In this document: positions 36,986 through 50,500 of the stretch, one piece after another
Layout of the letters: each line of letters begins with the position of its first letter
How positions within the stretch are numbered: the first letter of the stretch is position 1
NCBI GenBank assembly: GCA_945910005.1
Contig: OX246749.1
Span: forward strand, 22,960,197-23,024,196
Direction: 5' to 3'
Source of the DNA: Isoperla grammatica
Taxonomy: Eukaryota; Arthropoda; Insecta; Plecoptera; Perlodidae
Length of the DNA: 64,000 bases
Program-made: the position numbers and the translations under genes
The notes under the pieces: model-generated
Told to the model about the DNA's origin: nothing
The model's database searches: none
What the model saw: the letters and a program-made list of their open reading frames with translations, nothing else

Positions 36986-39900
36986 CTACATGCAACATAT
37001 GAAGACAACGCATGTTTTCTCGCTTGTGAAGGTGACTGTACTTGATAAACCCTGCGCTAAGTCAGTGACATGAGAGCAACTACATGCAACATATGAAGAC
37101 AACGCATGTTTCCTCGCTTGTGACGGTGACTGTAAGTGATAAACCCCACGCGCTAAGTCAGTGACATGAGAGCAACTACATGCAACATATGAAGACAACG
37201 CATGTTTCCTCGCTTCTGAAGGTGACTGTACTTGATAAACCCTGCGCTAAGTCAGTGACATGAGAGCAACTACATGCAACATATGAAGACAACGCATGTT
37301 TCCTCGCTTTTGAAAGTGACTGTACTTGATAAACCCTGCGCTAAACAGTGACATGAGAGCAACTACATGCAACATATGAAGACAACGCATGTTTCCTCGC
37401 TTGTGACGGTGACTGTACTTGATAAACCCTGCGCTAAGTCAGTGACATGAGAGCAACTACATTCAACATATGAAGACAACGCATGTTTCCTCGATTGTGA
37501 AGGTGACTGTACTTGATAAACCCTGCGCTAAGTCAGTGACATGAGAGCAACTACATGCAACATATGAAGACAACGCATGTTTCCTCGCTTGTGACGGTGA
37601 CTTTACGTGATAAACCCTGCGCTAAGTCAGTGACATGAGAGCAACTACATGCAACATATGAAGACAACGCATGTTTCCTCGCTTGTGACGGTGACTGTAC
37701 TTGATAAACCCTGCGCTAAGTCAGTGACATGAGAGCAACTACATGCAACATATGAAGACAACGCATGTTTCCTACTTGTGACGGTGACTGTACGTGATAA
37801 ACCCTGCGCTAAGTCAGTGACATGAGAGCAACTACATGCAACATATGAAGACAACGCATGTTTCCTCGCTTGTGAAGGTGACTGTACTTGATAAACCCTG
37901 CGCTAAGTCAGTGACATAAAAGCAACTACATGCAACATATGAAGACAACGCATGTTTTCTCGCTTGTGAAGGTGACTGTACTTGATAAACCCTGCGCTAA
38001 GTCAGTGACATGAGAGCAACTACATGCAACATATGAAGACAACGCATGTATCCTCGCTTGTGACGGTGACTGTACTTGATAAACCCTGCACTAAGTCAGT
38101 GACATGAAAGCAACTACATGCAACTAATGAAGACAACGCATGTTTCTTCGCTTGTGAAGGTGACTGTACTTGATAAACCCTGCGCTAAGTCATGACATGA
38201 GAGCAACTACATGCAACATAAAAAGACAACGCATGTTTCCTCGCTTGTGAAGGTGACTGTACTTGATAAACCCTGCGCTAAGTCAGTGACATGAAAGCCA
38301 CTTCATGCAACATATTAGGACAACGCATGTTTCCTCGCATGTGAAGGTGACTGTACTTGATAAACCCTGCACTAAGTCAGTGACATGAGAGCAACTAAAT
38401 GCAACATATGAAGACAACGCATGTTTCCTCGCTTGTGACGGTGACTGTACTTGATAAACCCTGCGCTAAGTCAGTGACATGAGAGCAACTACATGCAACA
38501 TATGAAGACAACGCATGTTTCCTCGCTTGTGAAGGTGACTGTACTTGATAAACCCTGCGCTTAGTCAGTGACATGAAAGCCACTTCTTGAACATATTAGG
38601 ACAACGCATGTTTCCTCGCTTGTGAAGGTGACTGTACTTGATAAACCCTGCGCTAAGTCAGTGACATGAGAGCAACTACATGCAACATATGAAGACAACG
38701 CATGTTTCCTCGATTGTGAAGGTGACTGTACTTGATCAACCCTGCGCTTAGTCAGTGACATGAGAGCAACTACATGCAACATATGAAGACAACGCATGTT
38801 TCCTCGCTTGTGACGGTGACTGTACTTGATAAACCCTGCGCTAAGTCAGTGACATGAGAGCAACTACATGCAACATATTAGGACAACGCATGTTTCCTCG
38901 CTGGGAAGGTGACTGTACCTGCGCTAAGTCAGTGACATGAGAGCAACAACATGCAACATATGAAGACAACGCATGTTTCCTCGCTTGTGACGGTGACTGT
39001 ACTTGATAAACCCTGCGCTATGTCAGTGACATGAGAGCAACTACATGCAACATATGAGGACAGCGCATGTTTCTGCGCTTGTAACGGTGACTGTACTTGA
39101 TAAACCCTGCGTTTAGTCAGTGACATGAGAGCAACTACAAGCAACATATGAAGACAACTCATGTTTCCTCGCTTGTGAAGGTGACTGTACTTGATAAACC
39201 CTGCGCTAAGTCAGTGACATGAAAGCCACTTCTTGAACATATTAGGACAACGCATGTTTCCTCGCTTGTGAAGGTGACTGTACTTGATAAACCCTGCGCT
39301 AAGTCAGTGACATGAGAGCAACTACATGCAACATATGAAGACAACGCATGTTTCCTCGCTTGTGACGGTGACTGTACTTGATAAACCCTGCGCTAAGTTA
39401 GTGACATGAGAGAAACTACATGCAACATATGAAGACAACGCATGTTTCCTCGCTTGTGACGGTGACTGTACTTGATAAACCCTGCGCTAAGTCAGTGACA
39501 TGAGAGCAACTACATGCAACAAATGAAGACAACGCATGTTTCCTACTTGTGACGGTGACTGTACGTGATAAACCCTGCGCTAAGTCAGTGACATGAGAGC
39601 AACTACATGCAACATTAGAAGACAACGCATGTTTCGTCGCTTGTGAAGGTGACTGTACTTGATAAACCCTGCGCTAAGTCAGTGACATGAGAGCAACTAC
39701 ATGCAACATATGAAGACAACGCATGTTTCCTCGCTTGTGAAGGTGACTGTACTTGATAAACCCTGCACTACGTCAGTGACATGAGAGCAACTACATGCAA
39801 CATATGAAGAAAACGCATGTTTTCTCGCTTCTGACGGTGACTGTACTTGATAAACCCTGCGCTAAGTCAGTAACATGAGAGCAACTACATGCAACATATG

Positions 39901-42900
39901 AACACAACGCATGTTTTCTCGCTTGTGAAGGTGACTGTACTTGATAAACCCTGCGCTAAGTCAGTGACATGAGAGCAACTACATGCAACATATGAAGACA
40001 ACGCATGTTTCCTCGCTTATGACGGTGACTGTACGTGATAAACCCTGCGCTAAGTCAGTGACATGAGAGCAACTACATGCAACATATGAAGACAACGCAT
40101 GTTTCCTCGCTTGTGAAGGTGACTGTACTTGATAAACCCTGCGCTAAGTCAGTGACATGAGAGCAACTACATGCAACATACGAAGACAACGCATGTTTCC
40201 TCGCTTGTGAAAGTGACTGTACTTGATAAACCCTGCGCTAAACAGTGACATGAGAGCAACTACATGCAACGTATGAAGACAACGCATGTTTCCTCGCTTG
40301 TGACGGTGACTGTACTTGATAAACCCTGCGCTAAGTCAGTGACATGAGAGCAACTACATGCAACATATGAAGACAACGCATGTTTCCTCGATTGTGAAGG
40401 TGACTGTACTTGATAAACCCTGCGCTAAGTCAGTGACATGAGAGCAACTACATGCAACATATGAAGACAACGCATGTTTCCTCGCTTGTGACGGTGACTG
40501 TACGTGATAAACCCTGCGCTTAGTCAGTGACATGAGAGCAACTACTTGCAACATATGAAGACAACGCATGTTTCCTCGCTTGTGAAGGTGACTGTACTTG
40601 ATAAACCCTGCGCTAAGTCAGTGACATGAGAGCAACTACATGCAACATATGAAGACAACGCATGTTTCCTCGCTTGTGAAGGTGACTGTACTTGATAAAC
40701 CCTGCACTAAGTCAGTGACATGAGAGCAACTACATGCAACATATGAAGACAACGCATGTTTCCTCGCTTGTGACGGTGACTGTACATGATAAACCCTGCG
40801 CTAAGTCAGTGACATGAGAGCAACTACATGCAACATATGAAGACAACGCATGTTTTCTCGCTTGTGAAGGTGACTGTACTTGATAAACCCTGCGCTAAGT
40901 CAATGACATGAGAGCAACTTTATGCAACATATGAAGACAACGCATGTATCCTCGCTTGTGACGGTGACTGTACTTGATAAACCCTGCGGTCAGTCAGTGA
41001 CATGAGAGCAACTACATGAGACTAATGAAGACAACGCATGTTTCTTCGCTTGTGAAGGTGACTGTACTAGATAAACCCTGCGCTAAGTCATGACAGAAGA
41101 GCAACTACATGCAACATATGAAGACAACGCATGTTTCCTCGCTTGTGACGGTGACTGTACTTGATAAACCCTTCGCTAAGTCAGTGACATGAGAGTAACT
41201 ACATGCAACATATGAAGACAACGCATGTTTCCTCGCTTGTGAAGGTGACTGTACTTGATAAACCCTGCACTAAGTCAGTGACATAAGAGCAACTACATGC
41301 AACATATGAAGACAACGCATGTTTCCTCGCTTGTGATGGTGACTGTACTTGATAAACCCTGCGCTAAGTCAGTGACATGAGAGCAACTACATGCAACATA
41401 TGAAGACAACGCATGTTTCCTCGCTTGTGAAGGTGACTGTACTTGATAAACCCTGCGCTAAGTCAGTAACATGAGAGCAACTACATGCAACATATGAAGA
41501 CAACGCATGTTTCCTCGCTTGTGATGGTGACTGTACTTGATAAACCCTGCTCTAAGTCAGTGACATGAGAGCAACTACATGCAACATATGAGGACAACGC
41601 ATGTTTCCTCGCTTGTGAAGGTGACTGTACTTGATAAACTCTGCGCTAAGTCTGTAAAATGAGAGCAACTTCATGCAACATATGAACACAACGCATGTTT
41701 CCTCGCTTGTGAAGGTGACTGTACTTGATAAACCCTGCGCTAAGTCAGTGACATGAGAGCAACTACATGCAACATATGAAGACAACGCATGTTTCCTCGC
41801 TTGTGAAGGTGACTGTACTTGATAAACCCTGCGCTAAGTCAGTGACATGAGAGCAACTACATGCAACATATGAAGACAACGCATGTTTCCTTGCTTGTGA
41901 CGGTGACTGTACTTGATAAACCCTGCGCTAAGTTAGTGACATGAGAGCAACTACATGCAACATATGAAGACAACGCATGTTTCCTCGCTTGTGACGGTGA
42001 CTGTACTTGATAAAGCCTGCGCTAAGTCAGTGACATGAGAGCAACTTCATGCATTATATGAAGACAACGCATGTTTCCTCGCTTGTGACGGTGACTGTAC
42101 TTTATTAACCCTGCGCTTTGTCAGTGACATGAGAGCAACTACATGCAACATATGAGGACAACGCATGTTTCCTCGCTTGTGAAGGTTACTGTACTTGATA
42201 AACCCTGCGCTAAGTCAGTGACATGAAAGCAACTTCTTGAACATATTAGGACAACGCATGTTTCCTCGCTTGTGAAGGTGACTGTACTTGATAAACCCTG
42301 CGCTAAGTCAGTGACATGAGAGCAACTACATGCAACATATGAAGACAACGCATGTTTCCTCGCTTGTGACGGTGACTGTACTTGATAAACCCTGCGCTAA
42401 GTTAGTGACATGAGAGCAACTACATGCAACATATGAGGACAACGCATGGTTCCTCGCTTGTGACGGTGACTGTACTTGATAAACTCTGCGCTAAGTCAGT
42501 GCCATGAGAGCAACTTCATGCATTATATGAAGACAACGCATGTTTCCTCGCTTGTTACGGTGACTGTACTTGATAAACCCAGCGCTAAGTCAAAGACATG
42601 AAAGCAATTTCATGCAACATATGAAGACAACGCATGTATCCTCGCTTGTGACGGTGACTGTACTAGATAAACCCTGCGCTAAGTCATGACATAAGAGCAA
42701 CTACATGCAACATATGAAGACAACGCATGTTTCCTCGCTTGTGAAGGTGACTGTACTTGATAAACCCTGCGCTAAGTCAGTGACATGGGCGCAACTACAT
42801 GCAACATATGAAGACAACGCATGTTTCCTCGCTTGTGAAGGTGACTGTACTTGATAAACCCTGCACTAAGTCAGTGACATGAGAGCAACTACATGCAACA

Positions 42901-44860
42901 TATGAAGACAACGCATGTTTCCTCGCTTGTGACGGTGACTGTACTTGATAAACCCTGCGCTAAGTCAGTGACATGAGAGCAACTACATGCAACATATGAA
43001 GACAACGCATGTTTCCTCGCTTGTGAAGGTGACTGTACATGATAAACCCTGCGCTAAGTCAGTTACATGAGAGCAACTACATGCAACATATGAAGACAAC
43101 GCATGTTTCCTCGCTTGTGAAGGTGACTGTACTTGATAAACCCTGCGCTAAGTCAGTGACATGAGAGCAACTACATGCAACATATGACGACAACGCATGT
43201 TCCCTCGCTGGGAAGGTGACTGTACTTGATAAACCCTGCGCTAAGTCAGTGACATGAGAGCAGCTACATGCAACATATGAAGACAACGCATGTTTCCTCG
43301 CTTGTGACGGTGACTGTACTTGATAAACCCTGCGCTATGTCAGTGACATGAGAGCAACTACATGCAACATATGAGGACAACGCATGTTTCCTCGCTTGTT
43401 ACGGTGACTGTACTTGATAAACCCTGCGTTTAGTCAGTGACATGAGAGCAACTACAAGCAACATATGAAGACAACTCATGTTTCCTCGCTTGTGAAGGTG
43501 ACTGTACTTGATAAACCCTGCGCTAAGTCAGTGACATGAAAGCCACTTCTTGATCATATTAGGACAACGCATGTTTCCTCGCTTGTGAAGGTGACTGTAC
43601 TTGATAAACCCTGCGCTAAGTCAGTGACATGAGAGCAACTACATGCAACATATGAAGACAACGCATGTTTCCTCGCTTGTGACGGTGACTGTACTTGATA
43701 AACCCTGCGCTAAGTTAGTGACATGAGAGCAACTACATGCAACATATGAAGACAACGCATGTTTCCTCGCTTGTGACAGTGACTGTACTTGATAAAGCCT
43801 GCGCTAAGTCAGTGACATGAGAGCAACTTCATGCATTATTTGAAGACAACGCATGTTTCCTCGCTTGTGACGGTGACTGTACTTGATAAACCCAGCGCTA
43901 AGTCAATGACATGAAAGCAATTACATGCAACATATGAAGACAACGCATGTTTCCTCGCTTGTGAAGGTGACTGTACTTGATAAACCCTGCGCTAAGTCAG
44001 TGACATGAAAGCAACTACATGCAACATATGAAGACAACGCATGTTTCCTCGCTTGTGACGGTGACTGTACTTGATAAACCCTGCGCTAAGTCAGTGACAT
44101 GAGAGCAACTACATGCAACATATGAAGACAACGCATGTTTCCTTGCTTGTGACGGTGACTGTACGTGATAAACCCTGCGCTAAGTCAGTGACATGAGAGC
44201 AACTACATGCAACATATGAAGACAACGCATGTTTCCTCGCTTGTGAAGGTGACTGTACTTGATAAACCCTGCGCTAAGTCAGTGACATGAGAGCAACTAC
44301 ATGCAACATATGAAGACAACGCATGTTTCCTCGCTTGTGAAAGTGACTGTACTTGATAAACCCTGCGCTAAGTCAGTGACATGAGAGCAACTACATGCAA
44401 CGTATGAAGACAACGCATGTTTCCTCGCTTGTGACGGTGACTGTACGTGATAAACCCTGCGCTAAGTCAGTGACATGAGAGCAACTACATGCAACATATG
44501 AAGACAACGCATGTTTCCTCGCTTGTGACGGTGACTGTACTTGATAAACCCTGCGCTAAGTCCGTGACATGAGAGCAACTACATGCAACATATGAAGACA
44601 ACGCATGTTTCCTCGCTTGTGAAGGTGACTGTACTTGATAAACCCTGCGCTTAGTCAGTGACATGAGAGCAACTACATGCAACATATGAAGACAACGCAT
44701 GTTTCCTCGCTTGTGAAGGTGACTGTACTTGATAAACCCTGCACTAAGTCAGTGACATGAGAGCAACTACATGCAACATATGAAGAAAACGCATGTTTTC
44801 TCGCTTCTGACGGTGACTGTACTTGATAAACCCTGCGCTAAGTCAGTGACATGAGAGCAA
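36986..44860 (+). repeat. Higher-order repeat copy, 7875 bp (longest)
   Basis: Core at 36986-38583, then a path shared with the 16- and 23-kb copies to about 41.8 kb (10-nt-deleted monomer at 38915, TTCTGCGCTTGTAACGG, TTTATGCAACATATG, GCGGTCAGTCAG). Then come TATTAACCCTGCGCTTTG, the ATGGGCGCAAC monomer at about 42787, and the 1.9-kb flank block. It is about twice as long as its predecessor because it retains material related to 24-27 kb. Confidence 0.8.
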
Positions 44861-47582
44861 CTACATGCAACATATGAAGACAACGCATGTTTTCTCGCTT
44901 GTGAAGGTGACTGTACTTGATAAACCCTGCGCTAAGTCAGTGACATGAGAGCAACTACATGCAACATATGAAGACAACGCATGTTTCCTCGCTTGTGACG
45001 GTGACTGTACGTGATAAACCCCACGCGCTAAGTCAGTGACATGAGAGCAACTACATGCAACATATGAAGACAACGCATGTTTCCTCGCTTCTGAAGGTGA
45101 CTGTACTTGATAAACCCTGCGCTAAGTCAGTGACATGAGAGCAACTACATGCAACATATGAAGACAACGCATGTTTCCTCGCTTTTGAAAGTGACTGTAC
45201 TTGATAAACCCTGCGCTAAACAGTGACATGAGAGCAACTACATGCAACATATGAAGACAACGCATGTTTCCTCGCTTGTGACGGTGACTGTACTTGATAA
45301 ACCCTGCGCTAAGTAAGTGACATGAGAGCAACTACATGCAACATATGAAGACAACGCATGTTTCCTCGATTGTGAAGGTGACTGTACTTGATAAACCCTG
45401 CGCTAAGTCAGTGACATGAGAGCAACTACATGCAACATATGAAGACAACGCATGTTTCCTCGCTTGTGACGGTGACTGTACGTGATAAACCCTGCGCTAA
45501 GTCAGTGACATGAGAGCAACTACATGCAACATATGAAGACAACGCATGTTTCCTCGCTTGTGACGGTGACTGTACTTGATAAACCCTGCGCTAAGTCAGT
45601 GACATGAGAGCAACTACATGCAACATATGAAGACAACGCATGTTTCCTACTTGTGACGGTGACTGTACGTGATAAACCCTGCGCTAAGTCAGTGACATGA
45701 GAGCAACTACATGCAACATATGAAGACAACGCATGTTTCCTCGCTTGTGAAGGTGACTGTACTTGATAAACCCTGCGCTAAGTCAGTGACATAAAAGCAA
45801 CTACATGCAACATATGAAGACAACGCATGTTTTCTCGCTTGTGAAGGTGACTGTACTTGATAAACCCTGCGCTAAGTCAGTGACATGAGAGCAACTACAT
45901 GCAACATATGAAGACAACGCATGTATCCTCGCTTGTGACGGTGACTGTACTTGATAAACCCTGCACTAAGTCAGTGACATGAGAGCAACTACATGCAACA
46001 TATGAAGACAACGCATGTATCCTCGCTTGTGACGGTGACTGTACTTGATAAACCCTGCACTAAGTCAGTGACATGAGAGCAACTACATGCAACTAATGAA
46101 GACAAAGCATGTTTCTTCGCTTGTGAAGGTGACTGTACTTGATAAACCCTGCGCTAAGTCATGACATGAGAGCAACTACATGCAACATAAAAAGACAACG
46201 CATGTTTCCTCGCTTGTGAAGGTGACTGTACTTGATAAACCCTGCGCTGAGTCAGTGACATGAAAGCCACTTCATGCAACATATTAGGACAACGCATGTT
46301 TCCTCGCATGTGAAGGTGACTGTACTTGATAAACCCTGCACTAAGTCAGTGACATGAGAGCAACTAAATGCAACATATGAAGACAACGCATGTTTCCTCG
46401 CTTGTGACGGTGACTGTACTTGATAAACCCTGCGCTAAGTCAGTGACATGAGAGCAACTACATGCAACATATGAAGACAACGCATGTTTCCTCGCTTGTG
46501 AAGGTGACTGTACTTGATAAACCCTGCGCTTAGTCAGTGACATGAAAGCCACTTCTTGAACATATCAGGACAACGCATGTTTCCTCGCTTGTGAAGGTGA
46601 CTGTACTTCATAAACCCTGCGCTAAGTCAGTGACATGAGAGCAACTACATGCAACATATGAAGACAACGCATGTTTCCTCGATTGTGAAGGTGACTGTAC
46701 TTGATCAACCCTGCGCTTAGTCAGTGACATGAGAGCAACTACATGCAACATATGAAGACAACGCATGTTTCCTCGCTTGTGACGGTGACTGTACTTGATA
46801 AACCCTGCGCTAAGTCAGTGACATGAGAGCAACTACATGCAACATATGAAGACAACGCATGTTTCCTCGCTTGTGAAGGTGACTGTGCTTGACAAACCCT
46901 GCGCTAAGTCAGTGACATGAGAGCAACTACATGCAACATATGAGGACAACGCATGTTTCCTCGCTTGTGAAGGTGACTGTACTTGATAAACCCTGCGCTA
47001 AGTCTGTGAAATGAGAGCAACTTCATGCAACATATGAAGACAACGCATGTTTCCTCGCTTGTGAAGGTGACTGTACTTGATAAACCCTGCGCTAAGTCAG
47101 TGACATGAAAGCCACTTCTTAAACATATGAGGACAATGCATGTTTCCTCGCTTGTGAAGGTGACTGTACTTGATAAAACCCTGCGCTTAGTCAGTGCATG
47201 AGATCAACTACATGCAACATATGAGGACAACGCATGTTTCCTACTTGTGACGGTGACTGTACGTGATAAACCCTGCGCTAAGTCAGTGACATGAGAGCAA
47301 CTACATGCAACATATGAAGACAACGCATGTTTCCTCGCTTGTGAAGGTGACTGTACTTGATAAACCCTGCGCTTAGTCAGTGACATGAGAGCAACTACAT
47401 GCAACATATGAAGACAACGCATGTTTCCTCGCTTGTGAAGGTGACTGTACTTGATAAACCCTGCACTAAGTCAGTGACATGAGAGCAACTTCATGCAACA
47501 TATGAAGAAAACGCATGTTTTCTCGCTTCTGACGGTGACTGTACTTGATAAACCCTGCGCTAAGTCAGTGACATGAGAGCAA
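44861..47582 (+). repeat. Higher-order repeat copy, 2722 bp (shortest)
   Basis: The core is longer by one monomer owing to a local duplication at 45929-46022. After about 46552 it has CATATCAGG, TACTTCATAA, CTCGATTG and GATCAACCC. It then jumps to GTGCTTGACAAACCC at about 46888 and follows 36.29-36.98 kb at a constant offset of 10597. It lacks the 1.9-kb flank block. Confidence 0.8.
45929..46022 (+). repeat. Extra chimeric monomer
   Basis: All other HOR copies except the 53.7-kb one have 750 bp between two fixed landmarks, but here the distance is 844. The extra monomer begins like its right neighbour (GTGACGG, TGCACTAAG) and ends like its left neighbour (CATATGAAG, ATGTATCC). That is the expected product of unequal exchange within a monomer, with the switch between positions about 38 and 71. 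Confidence 0.85.
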
Positions 47583-50500
47583 CTACATGCAACATATGAA
47601 GACAACGCATGTTTTCTCGCTTGTGAAGGTGACTGTACTTGATAAACCCTGCGCTAAGTCAGTGACATGAGAGCAACTACATGCAACATATGAAGACAAC
47701 GCATGTTTCCTCGCTTGTGACGGTGACTGTACGTGATAAACCCCACGCGCTAAGTCAGTGACATGAGAGCAACTACATGCAACATATGAAGACAACGCAT
47801 GTTTCCTCGCTTCTGAAGGTGACTGTACTTGATAAACCCTGCGCTAAGTCAGTGACATGAGAGCAACTACATGCAACATATGAAGACAACGCATGTTTCC
47901 TCGCTTTTGAAAGTGACTGTACTTGATAAACCCTGCGCTAAACAGTGACATGAGAGCAACTACATGCAACATATGAAGACAACGCATGTTTCCTCGCTTG
48001 TGACGGTGACTGTACTTGATAAACCCTGCGCTAAGTCAGTGACATGAGAGCAACTACATTCAACATATGAAGACAACGCATGTTTCCTCGATTGTGAAGG
48101 TGACTGTACTTGATAAACCCTGCGCTAAGTCAGTGACATGAGAGCAACTACATGCAACATATGAAGACAACGCATGTTTCCTCGCTTGTGACGGTGACTG
48201 TACGTGATAAACCCTGCGCTAAGTCAGTGACATGAGAGCAACTACATGCAACATATGAAGACAACGCATGTTTCCTCGCTTGTGACGGTGACTGTACTTG
48301 ATAAACCCTGCGCTAAGTCAGTGACATGAGAGCAACTACATGCAACATATGAAGACAACGCATGTTTCCTACTTGTGACGGTGACTGTACGTGATAAACC
48401 CTGCGCTAAGTCAGTGACATGAGAGCAACTACATGCAACATATGAAGACAACGCATGTTTCCTCGCTTGTGAAGGTGACTGTACTTGATAAACCCTGCGC
48501 TAAGTCAGTGACATAAAAGCAACTACATGCAACATATGAAGACAACGCATGTTTTCTCGCTTGTGAAGGTGACTGTACTTGATAAACCCTGCGCTAAGTC
48601 AGTGACATGAGAGCAACTACATGCAACATATGAAGACAACGCATGTATCCTCGCTTGTGACGGTGACTGTACTTGATAAACCCTGCACTAAGTCAGTGAC
48701 ATGAGAGCAACTACATGCAACTAATGAAGACAACGCATGTTTCTTCGCTTGTGAAGGTGACTGTACTTGATAAACCCTGCGCTAAGTCATGACATGAGAG
48801 CAACTACATGCAACATAAAAAGACAACGCATGTTTCCTCGCTTGTGAAGGTGACTGTACTTGATAAACCCTGCGCTAAGTCAGTGACATGAAAGCCACTT
48901 CATGCAACATATTAGGACAACGCATGTTTCCTCGCATGTGAAGGTGACTGTACTTGATAAACCCTGCACTAAGTCAGTGACATGAGAGCAACTAAATGCA
49001 ACATATGAAGACAACGCATGTTTCCTCGCTTGTGACGGTGACTGTACTTGATAAACCCTGCGCTAAGTCAGTGACATGAGAGCAACTACATGCAACATAT
49101 GAAGACAACGCATGTTTCCTCGCTTGTGAAGGTGACTGTACTTGATAAACCCTGCGCTTAGTCAGTGACATGAAAGCCACTTCTTGAACATATTAGGACA
49201 ACGCATGTTTCCTCGCTTGTGAAGGTGACTGTACTTGATAAACCCTGCGCTAAGTCAGTGACATGAGAGCAACTACATGCAACATATGAAGACAACGCAT
49301 GTTTCCTCGATTGTGAAGGTGACTGTACTTGATCAACCCTGCGCTTAGTCAGTGACATGAGAGCAACTACATGCAACATATGAAGACAACGCATGTTTCC
49401 TCGCTTGTGACGGTGACTGTACTTGATAAACCCTGCGCTAAGTCAGTGACATGAGAGCAACTACATGCAACATATTAGGACAACGCATGTTTCCTCGCTG
49501 GGAAGGTGACTGTACCTGCGCTAAGTCAGTGACATGAGAGCAAAAACATGCAACATATGAAGACAACGCATGTTTCCTCGCTTGTGACGGTGACTGTACT
49601 TGATAAACCCTGCGCTATGTCAGTGACATGAGAGCAACTACATGCAACATATGAGGACAGCGCATGTTTCTGCGCTTGTAACGGTGACTGTACTTGATAA
49701 ACCCTGCGTTTAGTCAGTGACATGAGAGCAACTACAAGCAACATATGAAGACAACTCATGTTTCCTCGCTTGTGAAGGTGACTGTACTTGATAAACCCTG
49801 CGCTAAGTCAGTGACATGAAAGCCACTTCTTGAACATATTAGGACAACGCATGTTTCCTCGCTTGTGAAGGTGACTGTACTTGATAAACCCTGCGCTAAG
49901 TCAGTGACATGAGAGCAACTACATGCAACATATGAAGACAACGCATGTTTCCTCGCTTGTGACGGTGACTGTACTTGATAAACCCTGCGCTAAGTTAGTG
50001 ACATGAGAGAAACTACATGCAACATATGAAGACAACGCATGTTTCCTCGCTTGTGACGGTGACTGTACTTGATAAACCCTGCGCTAAGTCAGTGACATGA
50101 GAGCAACTACATGCAACAAATGAAGACAACGCATGTTTCCTACTTGTGACGGTGACTGTACGTGATAAACCCTGCGCTAAGTCAGTGACATGAGAGCAAC
50201 TACATGCAACATATGAAGACAACGCATGTTTCCTCGCTTGTGAAGGTGACTGTACTTGATAAACCCTGCGCTAAGTCAGTGACATAAGAGCAACTACATG
50301 CAACATATGAAGACAACGCATGTTTCCTCGCTTGTGAAGGTGACTGTACTTGATAAACCCTGCACTACGTCAGTGACATGAGAGCAACTACATGCAACAT
50401 ATGAAGACAACGCATGTTTCCTCGCTTGTGACGGTGACTGTACTTGATAAACCCTGCGCTAAGTTAGTGACATGAGAGCAACTACATGCAACATATGAGG

